Origin: Nageia nagi
Lineage: Eukaryota > Pinophyta
Direction of reading: 5' to 3'
NCBI GenBank assembly: GCA_050084985.1
Contig: JBITNC010000001.1
Span: 199,702,001-199,766,000, forward strand
DNA length: 64,000 bases
This document shows, one piece after another, positions 21,482 through 32,629 of this stretch. The notes beneath the pieces are model-generated. The model made no database searches. It was given only the letters and a program-made list of their open reading frames with translations, and was not told where the DNA came from. Positions within the stretch are counted from its first letter, which is position 1, and each line of letters starts with the position of its first letter. The translations under genes were made by a program, and so were the position numbers.

Positions 21482-21989
21482 ACATCTTGGAGGTTCTTCA
21501 TCCTTCTTCATTTCTTGGTGTGGAAGTTACATCTTGGTGATCCCTCTTCATTCCTCATCTTACACCCCATTGGTGAGGTAAATTTTAAGAGAAGGTATAA
21601 AATTCCTCCTCCATTTGGTTATTTTATGAATTATATTCATACTAACATTCATTTATGATTATGTTAGTTCAAATCCTAGCAAACATTGCCTCAATAACAT
21701 CATATATTATTGCTCATTTTGTTTATTCTACTAACAATCCTTTATGTTAAGTGATTGGGCAATAATACATTATGCACAATTTGCAATTTGTATACTAACA
21801 ATTTTTTCTTGATTAGTTGCAATATTGCTAAAAAGGAAATCATTTTTAAAGGCAATTGTTTAAAATTTAAAGCAAATATGGAGATATTATTGTTGAACAA
21901 AAAAAGAAGAGGAAGGTATCTACCTTCACTTTATTTGCAATATTCTCAATTTTACAATAGCATTAAATTGAAAAATTACAAATATTACA

Positions 21990-22735
21990 AATGTTATTAA
22001 ATTTTAAAGTTTTCAAAATAAAAACATTTTTTTTTGAGGGCCAAAATGCCTCATCCTGATACAGTCTCAAAACAGCTATGTTGATCGGGTCCGTAACCTG
22101 ATGCAAACACCGTTTCATGGAATGGCAATGATCACAGGATATGCAACAACACGGATACGTGGTTGAAGACCTCTTCATGTCTGCACAAGTGAAACACGAC
22201 ATGATGCAGACCAAGTTTCATGGAATGAAATGATCGTAGGATTGACGCGATGCCTGAAATGATCATAGGATTGGCACAAAATAGATACGTTGTTACAGGG
22301 TCTGCACATTATCTACCTCCCCCTCCACCAGGCACCTTTCTGCCCGCACGCAGAGCCTGCCACATCGTTGACCTGGTTGGATACGCTACTACACATTTCG
22401 CTCCTCCTCCCTCCACACACACTGCTAGACGTTGTAGCCTAGCACCTCACCACAGTAGCCAACAAGAGCCTCGATGAGTGACGTCACCTCACGCGCGACC
22501 ACCTCCAGAATGGTAGCGGCTCCTCCACACCCTGCTCGCTCCTCCTGCCAGCTGCAGTCTTCTCCTCCCTCTCCTCCTAAGCTCCTCCTCTCTGGTCAGC
22601 CTCCTGCACAAGTCTCCACTTCCTCTTTTCCCACCACCTCCATTGGATGTCTTCTAAGCCTCCATATCGGTCATCCTCCTTCCCTGGTCAAGGTTGGTGG
22701 CTACCAACACCTTGCAAAGTCTTCTTAGTCACCTT
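21990..22735 (+). pseudogene. captured PPR gene fragment and GC-rich island in the Copia-1 leader
   Basis: At about 22055-22290 broken frames read QNSYVDRVRNL, then FHGMAMITGYA, then HDADQVSWNEMIVGL. These match, in order, the PPR units of the fragment at 48428-48950 (KNIYVERVREL, SWNAMIAGYA, HDANQVSW). The following 22290-22735 is GC- and CT-rich with Pro/Ser-rich open frames and no recognised domain. Copia-2 has unrelated sequence at the same place, so this is cargo, not part of the element core. Confidence 0.6.
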
Positions 22736-23210
22736 AACTGCCTTAGTTTTTTTTTGTTGACCACCTCCATATTTGCACTTCCAAAAAGCAACGTATTTTT
22801 TGGTGGAAGAACAAGGGGGGTTCATATTTTTTCCACCTACTAAGCATTTAATGATTATTGACTTAGGCATTTTTTTTAGTTCATAAGGTAGACACAGCAT
22901 TCCAAAGCATTTAAAAATTGGGGTATGGGTCTCCTCTTACCACTTGCACACTTATTCTTCTTAGGTATTTTTTTACTTGCTTCCAAGTCAATTGCTCCAT
23001 TAAATGCCCTTAGGAGTACTTAGACTATTTCTCATCTTTTCCTCCACATTGCATGTTTTAAATTAAATGCATATGCACTCTCTAAGCATGGTTAAAAGGG
23101 ATAAAACTTTAAGTAAAAAGGGGGGGCCTTGGTATAATTTTTTTTTTTTTTACTTAAATTTTATCTAGATGCATGTATCTTATTTGAAGAATAAAACATG
23201 CTTAGGACTT

Positions 23211-23390
23211 AAATTTTTAATACATGATGCATGCTTACTTAAATTTTTAAGTCATGATACAATGCATGTTATGAATTAAATACTAAGTATGCTTAGGACT
23301 TAAATTTTTTAATGCATGATGCATGCTTACTTAAATTTTTAAGTCATGATACAATGCATGTTATGAATTAAATACTAAGTAGGACTTAGT
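23211..23390 (+). repeat. tandem duplication of about 90 bp in the Copia-1 leader
   Basis: Two adjacent copies of a block containing gcatgatgcatgcttactta and caatgcatgttatg. Copia-2 has one copy (about 31760-31850). It is a small-scale parallel to the large leader array of Copia-A. Confidence 0.7.
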
Positions 23391-24177
23391 TCTTTGTTTA
23401 ATTCATTAAGTGCTTGAATAAAGTGAGAAAAATATGAACAATGTAAAAGTCCTTTAGGGGTTAGAACAAAACCCATTGGACTCAAATTTTTTTTTTTGGG
23501 CCTCTTAAGGTTTCAAGTTCGTGTGGATGGAGTATTTTTCACCTTACTTTATATTTTTTGCACATTTGCTTATACTTGCAATACACAAAAATTTGAAAAG
23601 TAACCCCTAAAATGAATACATCCGCACGTATTTTCCATAACATGACTTGTTTAGGGAGCCATGAGGTGAGGACAGGGCAGACTGGAGCCCTTTTAGTCCG
23701 AAGAACCAAGTGGTGGTAAGTCTGTCTTAATTGCCCCTAAGACCTCTGTTGGATTGGACATAACTCTATTAGGTGGACATGCATGTGTGTAGTGATACCA
23801 CATGTCCGCACGTCCATTCAGGGATTATCCTGATAACCTAGGAGGAAAATTGAAACCCTTAATCAAGATAATTAAAATGGCCGGTCCAAGATACGTTGGA
23901 TCCTTGGAAAATAGTAAGTACTTCTCCTTGTGAGAGTATATCACTGACCAAGGTGAACTGGTTGAGGACTGGTAGTACCTAGGCTCCACCTTGCGGGCAT
24001 CCAGGTGAAGGCCTAATTCTATACAAGAAAACAACCCCAACTTTATCCTTCTATGGATCGTGGTTAATGAGTTTACACATGTGGGACATGTTTGCTTATT
24101 AGATGTTTTATATGTATAGATGGAAAAATTGTAAAAGTTTGCATTCTTATTTGCATATTTATTTGTTTTTTGTAGCA

Positions 24178-27100
24178 ATGGTTGAAACCTTCCTTCCCAA
24201 GCACATACTCGATGGTTCCAACTTTGGAATATGGGAACCACGTATGAAAGTCGAGTTACAAGCAAGAAAGCTATGGCAGACAGTTAGTGAAGATGCGGTT
24301 GCTCCTACCGATGAGAAGGCTCTTGAAGTATACAACTCAAAGAATGAGTTAGCAACTTCTATGATTTACCGAGCAGTTTCAGATGATGTCCTTCTCATGA
24401 TTTCTTCATCAACTTCAGCAAAGGAAGCTTGGGATAGGTTAAAGAAAATCTACCTTGGGTCCAAATTTTCAAGGAGGTTTACCATTCTACAAAAGTTGTT
24501 GCAGTATCGATAAAGTGAAGATGAAAGTGCCTCCATCTACTTAAACAAAATCATTGACCTCAGGACACAACTGGTTGGTTGTGGATGCAACTGGATCAAT
24601 GATGAGTTCATGGTCTTTATCATTCTACAAAGCCTTACTTCAAAGTTCAGCAACTTTGTCACAGTTATGGAAACAAGGCTCGATGATGAAGAAGATGTCA
24701 TCTCACTTGATAACCTTTCAAGACTTCTTCTAAAGCATGAGGAAACTTTGAACAAGAAAATGTTGAACCTTTCTCCAAAGGACCATAGCGTTGCTCTAGG
24801 AGCAACCAAAACTCCTTTCAAGAAAAAGTTCAAACATTACAAATTCAAAGACAACAAGTCCTCATCTACCTTCAGGAAGTATGACAAAAAGGGCAACAAC
24901 AACAACAATCATGGCAACTACAGGCACAGGAATGATAAAGCAGGATCAAGCAATCCAACACCTCAAGAAAAGTTTGATGGGAATTGTAACTTCTGTGGCA
25001 TCTTTGGGCACAAAGAGTATGATTGTCACAAAAAGAAATTTGCTCAAAAAGGAAAGGGAAATGCAAATGTGAGAAATTTCAATAATAAAAAGAAGAACAA
25101 GCATGCTGCTTCTGTTGCCTACTACTCAATGACTCAAACTATTTCAAATGACTGAATTGTTGATACAGGATGCACTAATCACATGTGTTATGAAAAAGAT
25201 AAGTTTGAAAACTTTCATAAGTACAAAAAGGATGCAGTTGTGATAGGTGATAATACAGTCCTTGATGTTCACGGAATAGGAAGTGTGAAGATTCATGGAA
25301 AGACTCTTGACAATGTCTTTTATGTGCCTAAACTAAGGATGAATCTCATCTCCGTGATTCAAATTACAAGGAAAGGATGCTCATTTGAGTTTACCTCACA
25401 CTCTTGGTGTGTTAAGAAAGGACTTGCCACTTTGATGAAAGGATCAGTAAAGAATGACCTTTATATTATGGATCAAGTACCTTCAAAGATTTGTCTTGCT
25501 ACAAATGTTTGTTCAAAAGGTAATCTTTGGCATCAACGATTAGGACACCTTAACCACAAGAGTATTCAAGCTATGAAAACTCAAGAACTTGTGGAAGGTT
25601 TACCTAATATTTCACCCACAGTTGGTCTTTGTGAAAGGTGCATTCTAGGAAAGATGCATAGGCAAAAGTTTGAAAAAGATAAGGCAACTCGGGCTACTTG
25701 TCCTCTTCAGCTTGTGCATTCAGATTTGATGGGTCCTTTTCAGACTAAGTCACTAGGTGGAGCTTCTTATGTTCTGACCTTCATTGATGACTTCAGTAGG
25801 ATGACATTTGGTTATCTACTTGAGCACAAGGATCAAACTTTTGACAGTTTTCAAGACTTCAAGGCACTTGTTGAAAATCAAACTGATTTTAAGATTAAAA
25901 TGCTGAGATCTGACAATGGGGGTGAATATAATAGCAATGAGTTTAACAACTTTTGTGTTAAACACGGGATTAAGCGACAATTCACAATCCCTTACACCCC
26001 TCAGCAAAATGGAGTTGCTGAAAGGAAGAATCGCACCATTATGGAAATGGCAAGATGCATGTTGGGTAACCTTCCTAATTTCTTATGGGGCGAAGTTGTT
26101 CACACTGCTATTCACACCCTAAATAGGTGTCCTACTAAGGCAGTTGAAGGTAAAACTCCATATGAAGCATGGACAGGAAAGAAACCTAACCTCTCACACT
26201 TCAGGGTCTTCGGTTGTGATGCATTTGCCTTCATTACCTCAGAGAAAAGAAAGAAGCTAGATAAACGATCAGAAAAATGCATCTTTGTGGGGTATGATAA
26301 TCAGCATAGAGGTTACAGGCTCTACTCTTCATCCCATAAAATAGTCTTTGTGTCTAGGGATGTTAAGTTCAATGAACTTTCTGAGGATACGACCTCTCAT
26401 GCTGAAATATCTGATTCAGATGATTCTTCGCCTGCACCTAACTGGTTGGATGATCATGTAGAGAAGTCACCACAAGAGCAAAATTCTCCAGCACAGAGAA
26501 TTACAAGAAGTATGACCTTGAATAAATCCTTATTTGCCAAAATTGATAATATGCATGAGCCATCAACCTTCAAAGAAGCTTCCAAGCAAGAGTGTTGGAT
26601 GGAAGCTATGAAAGTTGAGTATGAGGCTCTCATGAAAAATGAAACTTGGGATTTGGTTCCTTATCCCAATGAGAAAAATGTGATTGGCAATAAATGGATA
26701 TACAAGGTCAAGTACAATTCTGATGGAAAAATTGAAAAATACAAGGCAAGGTTAGTAGCCAAAGGATTCGCTCAGAAATATGGTATTGATTATGAGGAAA
26801 CCTTTGCTCCTGTAGCCAAGATGCCTACTGTCAGAATAATCCTTGCTCTTTCTGCAGCTCAAGGATGGAAAGCTTTTCAACTTGATGTCAAAAGTGCATT
26901 TCTCAATGGTGACTTGGATGTTGAAATCTACATGAATCAACCAGAAGGATTTATTCCAGAAGGAAAAGATTCTCTTGTGTGTAAGCTAAAGAAGTCTTTG
27001 TATGGACTTAAGCAAGCACCTAGAGCATGGTACAAGAAAATTTCAGGATTCTTTGCAGATATTGGTTTTTCCAAGTGCTTCTCTGATTCAGATCTATATG

Positions 27101-27309
27101 TACTCAATCAAGGACAAGACGTGGTCATAATACTCCTTTATGTGGATGATCTTCTCATCACAGGCAATAATATTGAAATCATCCAAGAGTGCATCTCCAA
27201 ACTCAAAGTAACATTTGAAATGAGGAGTGAAGTTTACACTTTTGTTAGTGATGACAACTTCACCTCTAAGAGGCCTTTTTTGATTGTACATTCTAGACCT
27301 CCGTGGTAA
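24178..27309 (+). pseudogene. Copia-1 gag-pol, two stops and C-terminal deletion
   Basis: One frame from the ATG at 24178. Gag comes first, then zinc knuckle CNFCGIFGHKEYDC, protease (DTG where Copia-2 has DSG), integrase with WHQRLGHL and the D..D..E residues, and reverse transcriptase with YVDDLL. In-frame stops: TAA at 24511-24513 (CAA in Copia-2) and TGA at 25153-25155 (TGG in Copia-2). After the TFEM residues the frame jumps into 3' UTR sequence because about 866 bp are deleted, removing the end of RT and all RNase H. Role if intact: capsid, polyprotein processing, reverse transcription and integration. Confidence 0.92.
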
Positions 27310-27670
27310 GTTTGCTCTGCGTGACAAACTTGTTGTACAATTGTTGTTATAGAGTGTTGATTATTTTATACCTCACTGGTAAGTTTGCTCTGCGTGACAA
27401 ACTTGTTGTACATTTTATACCTCCGTGGTGAGTTTGCTCTACGTGAGAAACTTATTGTACAAATTTTGAGCATGTAATTTAATATACCTCCGTGGTAAGT
27501 TCGCTCTGCGTGACGAACTTGTTGTACATTCTATACCTCCGTGGTGAGTTTGCTCTGCGTGAGAAACTCGTTGTACAATTTTTATGCTCTATTTTAAAAT
27601 CAACACATGTCTATATACAACAGGTGACTATGAGTAATGGCTTGGCATCTCCGTGATGGCTTATAGTGCA
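27296..27670 (+). other. Copia-1 3' UTR hairpin array (5 modules) plus compound hairpin
   Basis: Five 24-nt hairpins at 27308-27331, 27381-27404, 27430-27453, 27497-27520 and 27546-27569. Each has a 6-7 bp stem around a loop containing CTCTGCGTGA or a one-base variant, is preceded by cctc(c/a)(g/c)tggt and is followed by a form of (g/a)ttgtac. Stems AAGTTTG/CAAACTT, AAGTTCG/CGAACTT and GAGTTT/AAACTC covary. A separate compound hairpin has inner stem CATC/GATG with loop TCCGT (27646-27658) within outer stem CTATGAG/CTTATAG. Confidence 0.8.
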
Positions 27671-28064
27671 CCATTGATCAGTTATTTATAAGATGGCATT
27701 ATTTAATTCTCTTATTTGAATATATGATGCATCTAACTGATTTTGTTCATGAGTTGCTTGTAGCATGCAGGATCTTCTTTAGAAATGCAAGTTACTCACC
27801 TTGTGAAAGCAAGCTCATGGAGACTCACATGTCAGCTTAAAGTTGATCGACTACTATGTACAGTGAAACCAGTTGTGGTTAATGATTGTATTGTAAACCA
27901 TTTTTGTCAAATGGTAATGTAGTGAGTCTCATACTAGTTCTCAAAAAGATTCTCAAAATATGTAAAAGTTCTCATCTCCACTTGTATCTCTATGGAGGAG
28001 AACTCTCTCTTACTCTCTCTCTTCTCTCTTCTACGCTCTATCCCAATATTGCATTAAGGGGGAG

Positions 28065-28553
28065 TGTTAGAATTTGTAATGAAATATTGTGAATATCTAA
28101 ACTCCTTGTAAATTCAATTAATCACTTAAAGGTATGTAGATACCTTAAGTGATTAATAGAATTCTTTAATATGTAGACTTTGACTTTACCAAAGTGGGTA
28201 GTTGGTAGGTTGAAGTTTGGTGGTAAATTTAATGTAACCCTAACCTTACCCTTTGGTTAAAGGAAGGTTAGGGAGGTGCTCTCAACCTATAAATAGAGGG
28301 CCTCTCCTCATGTAAACATATCTAAGTTTTGAGTAAGATTACTCTACTTGGTTGTGTAGGAGAGAGCTAGAGAATAGTTGTAAGAGAGACATAGATTTGA
28401 GAATAAGAGAACTAGTTGTGGATGTACTCCCAAGGAGGGAGGAACCACATTATATTGATGTGTTATCTTGAGTGATTGTGTTATCTTGTGTACACTTGAG
28501 TTTCCTAGTCTAAGGTCCTAGAGGATTTGTTTAGATCTAGTTCAAATCCTTCA
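28065..28553 (+). repeat. 3' LTR of Copia-1, 489 bp
   Basis: One difference seen from the 5' LTR. TATA box at 28288-28296. Followed by the ctatg target duplication. Confidence 0.93.
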
Positions 28554-29108
28554 CTATGGACGGGTTGCTCCCCCTTTTTTTGTATTTAAAATTCTGTATT
28601 ATAAAAAAAATACAATATATATATATATATATATTATTTTTTTAGGTGTTATAAAAAATAAAATATTGTTTAAAAAATATGTTTGTTAAAACAATATTCT
28701 ATCTATAAACAAAATAGGCAGCTTACTTTTTTTAAGCAAATTTAAAATGGGCATCTTTTTTATTTGTTTGTACAAAAATAAAAGGCAAAAATAAATTTGT
28801 GTATAAAACACATTGTGCAAGTCTTGATAATGAACCTTCAAGCTTTGTAGTTGTACAATATTTCATATTGTAAGAATTTGTATTTATGAATTTTTATATC
28901 AAATCTTTCACAAAACAAAATTTGCACTATTTATAAATAACTAAATTGTAAAATAGGTAAAATATAAATTTATGTATAAACCACAATATTCAACTACAAA
29001 AGGAGTTTTAGCATAGGTTTTAAAGACTATGAACAAAAAACCAAAAATTAGTTATACTGATTTTTAATATCTTAGCATCTAACTAGAACAATGTTACATC
29101 TAACTTAC
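28554..29108 (-). other. Copia-B leader between the two inserted elements
   Basis: Starts with the interrupted GC-rich repeat (28554-28577), then AT-rich DNA with a (TA)n run at about 28615-28634. No gene. Ends in the cttac target duplication of Copia-2. Confidence 0.7.
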
Positions 29109-29615
29109 TGTTAGAATTTGTAATAAAATATTGTGAATATCTAAACTCCTTGTAAATTCAATTAATCACTTAAGGGTATGTAGATACCTTAAGAGATTAA
29201 TTGAATTCTTTAATATGTAGACTTTGACTTTACCAAAGTGGTTAGTTGGTAGGTTGAAGTTTGGTGATACATTTAATGTAACCCTAACCTTACCCTTGGG
29301 TTAAAGGAAGGTTAGGGAGGTGCTCTAAAGCTATAAATAGAGGGCCTCTCCTCTTGTATCACATCTAAGTCTAGGAGTAAGATTACTCTACTTGGTTGTG
29401 TAGGAGAAAGCTAGAGAATAGTTGTAAGAGAGACATATCAAGAGAATAAGAGAACTAGTTGTGGATGTACTCCTAAGGAGGGAGGAACCACATTATATTG
29501 GTGTCATATTGTGTGAATGATGTTCTTAGAATTATAGATGTGTTATCTTGTGTAAACTTGAGTTTCCTAGTCTAAGGTCCTAGAGGATTTGTTTAGATCT
29601 AGTTCAAATCCTTCA
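29109..29615 (+). repeat. 5' LTR of Copia-2, 507 bp
   Basis: Begins tgttagaatt and ends tccttca. TATA box at 29332-29340. Longer than the Copia-1 LTR through an extra block near 29510-29540. Confidence 0.93.
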
Positions 29616-30539
29616 TTTGGTATCAGAGCCTTGTTGTGGAAGCTCTTCTTCTAGGTATAGACATTCTCCTTGTTGTGGAATCAAATCCTTCTTGGTGTAG
29701 AAGCTCTCCTTGTTGTGGAAGCTCTTCTTTTGGTGTGGAAGCTACATCTTGGAGGTTCATCCTTCTTCACTCCTCATCTTTCACCCCCTTGGTGAGGTAA
29801 ATTTTAAAGAGCAGGTATAAAGATTCTCCTCATTTGGTCATTTATTTTGATTATTACATAATGCTACTAACACCTTATTTGCTATGTGTTAGTCCCTTTT
29901 TTTTAAGTTATGATTAACAAGTTGCAATTTTTTACTAATCCTCTATGTTACTTGCAATTTTAAATTGCTATAGTTCTTTTTAAAAGGGTTAGTATACAAA
30001 AATTGTCATTTGTTGTTCATATATATTGAACTTAAAAGTATGTGTTGGTTCAATTATTTGATTAAGTGCCCATATATGATGCAAAATTGCAGTATTTGTA
30101 CTAACATTTTTTATGTTAGTAGTAATGTATTATTATGAAATTTCTCATATATACTATCATTAGTGAGTTATTGATATGATCCTAAGCAAAAGGCATCAAC
30201 ATTTCCAAAAATAAAAGGACGACAAATTTTTTTAAGGGCACAATAATATATTCCAAAGGTCAATATTTATTGTTTTTTATTGTTTAAAGTGTAGTTAAAA
30301 TATATATATATATCTATGATATATATATGTATTTATTTATTTTAAATTTGTTTAAAAGCACAAATATTTATATATATATTTTTATATATTTTAAATCTGT
30401 TTAAAATATTCAAAAATATATATATGTTTTGTTATTATGTTTTAAATTTATTTAAAATCAAAATAAATTAAATATGGGGGGATTAATAAAAATTAAAACG
30501 TATACATTTATTTGGGGGGTCACATTAAAAAATTTTTAC

Positions 30540-31270
30540 AACGTGGGGGGGTCCTCCCGCGCGGGCGGCCTCTAGTCGCTCTTCCGCCCACGCGCGTGCG
30601 GTGCTCCTCCCGCCCACCACTGCACCGTGCTCCTTCGCCTAACCCACGCGATGCCACTGCTTCTGCAACTTCACTCCTCAGGCTCCTCCGCCCCCCAAGC
30701 GATGCCACTGCATGCTGCCGCCTGAGTGATCTCCTGATATGTGCTGATCATCGAACCTGCACCCACCATGGCCATCCAGCAATGGCCCTCGCATTGTTTG
30801 ACAACATGCCTCCTCCATACTGCAGCCCACTCTTTTGCATGCTTCCTTCTCATCAGCTCGTGAAAGGGTAAGGAACGTCAACAACGATGCATGGTGCCCA
30901 CCCCGGTCTGCAACGTTGTTTCACAAGCTCTCTAGCGCAGCCTCTGTTTCGTCGCCTGCACCACTCATCGTTCCCTGGACTACAATGTTCGTAGGATATG
31001 CACTAACAGACAGAGCTTCGTGGCCTCCACGCTTGCAGGATGTGCCCTACTCTGTCTTTCCACATCTCTGCACAAAACGCAGCACACCTTCCATTTTTAA
31101 ACGTGACCCTCCTCCCTCGCCGCCCCGCAGTCGTGACTTGGCTGGTCAACCACTTGCCTGGCCGTCCCACGTGGCCTCTGCCCGCCACTACTCATGCACC
31201 CTCCACCTACTCTCCTTACCGCCTTGATCTCTCCTGCCACCCCTACCCAGCTTCTCCACCACCCTGAGGC
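30540..31270 (+). other. GC-rich island in the Copia-2 leader, partly PPR-like
   Basis: Strong jump in GC content against AT-rich flanks. Open frames are Pro/Ser/Arg-rich. Within them MALALFDNMP (about 30780) and IVPWTTMFVGYALTD (about 30970-31013) have the look of PPR units (ALxLFDxMP, VSWTTMIAGYA). Not alignable by eye with the island of Copia-1, although the flanking leader is homologous. Reading: captured host DNA; the PPR origin is less sure than in Copia-1. Confidence 0.45.
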
Positions 31271-32629
31271 TTACACATGGCCCCTTCCCATTTTTTTTTC
31301 AACTTTAGTTGTTGAGCCTTAATGTTTTCCCCACTACCTATTTGCTTTGATTTTTTTAACCAAACAAGGGGGGGAGTCATATTTTCAAACTACAAAGCAT
31401 TTAATTATTTATTTCCTTAGGAGTATTTTTTAGTGCTTAAAGTAGGAGAAAGCATTAAAAATTGGGGTATGGATCTCCTATTACAACTTGCACACTTATA
31501 CTTCTTAGGCCTTTTTTACTTACTTGCTTACAAGTCAATTGCTCCCATTAACTGCACTTAGGAGTACTTAGACTATTTCTAATATTCTACTCAACATTGC
31601 ATGTTTAATTTAAGTGCATATGCCATCTCTAAGCATAGTAAAAAGGGATAAAACTTTAAGTAAAAAGGGGGAATTGGTATAACTTTTACTTAAATTTTAT
31701 CTAGATGTTGCATGCTAGACTTATGATGCATGTATCTTTATCTTGTTTGAAGAATATGCTTAAGACTTAAATTTTTAATGCATGATGCATGCTTACTTAA
31801 ATTTTAAGTCATGAAACAATGCATGTTATGAATTAAATACTAAGTAGGACTTAGTTCTTTGTTTAATTCATTAAGTGCTTGAATAAATTGACAAAATATG
31901 AAAAATGTAAAAGTCCTTTAGGGGTTAGAACAAAACCCATTGGACTCAATTTTTGGCCTCTTAAGGTTACAAGTTCGTGTGGATGGAGTATTTTTCACTT
32001 TACTTTATATTTTTTGCACATTTGCTTATACTTGCAATATGCAAAAATTTGAAAAGTAACCCCTAAAATGAATACATCCGCACGTATTTTCCACAACATG
32101 ACTTGTTTGGGGAGCCATGAGGTGAGGACAGGGCAGACTGGAGCCCTTTTAGTTCGAAGAACCAAGTGGTGGTAAGTTCATCTTAATTGCCCCTAAGACC
32201 TCTGTTGGATTGGACATAACTCTATTAGGTGGACAGGCATGTGTGTAGTGATACCACATGTCCGCACGTCCATTCAGGGATTATCTTGATAACCTAGGAG
32301 GAAAACTGAAAACCCTAATCAAGATAATTAAAATGGTCGGTCCAAGATATGTCAGATCCTTGGAAAATAGTAGGTACTTCTCCTTGTGAGAGTATATCAC
32401 TGACCAAGGTGAACTGGTTGAGGACTGGTAGTACCTGGGCTCCACCTTGCGGGCATCCAGGTGAAGGCCTAATTCTATACAAGAAAACAACCCCAACTTT
32501 ATCCTTCTATGGATCGTGGTTAATGAGTTTACACATGTGGGACATGTTTGCTTATTAGATGTTTTATATGTATATGGAAAAATTGTAAAAGTTTCCATTC
32601 TTATTGCATATTTATTTGTTTTTGTAGCA

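Larger units (their letters stand above)
20852..28553 (+). mobile_element. Copia-1: young but internally deleted Copia element, 7702 bp
   Basis: Two 489-bp LTRs (20852-21340 and 28065-28553) differ by one base that I can find. Perfect 5-bp target duplications ctatg flank it (20847-20851 and 28554-28558). Primer site tggtatcagagc is at 21343-21354 and polypurine tract taagggggag at 28054-28064. The leader is about 2.8 kb and carries a 21-bp minisatellite and a GC-rich island. gag-pol (24178-27309) has two in-frame stops and lacks the RNase H end, an 866-bp deletion relative to Copia-2. It must have been moved in trans, or decayed very soon after insertion. Confidence 0.93.

Noticed and set aside
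21292-21581. Glu-rich or Ser/Leu-rich repeat proteins on both strands
   Set aside because: All are translations of the 21-bp minisatellite in an untranslated leader.
30512-31267. Several overlapping Pro/Arg/Ser-rich ORFs on both strands
   Set aside because: High GC gives long open frames by chance on both strands. No domain, no consistent frame; kept only as a GC-rich captured island with weak PPR resemblance.
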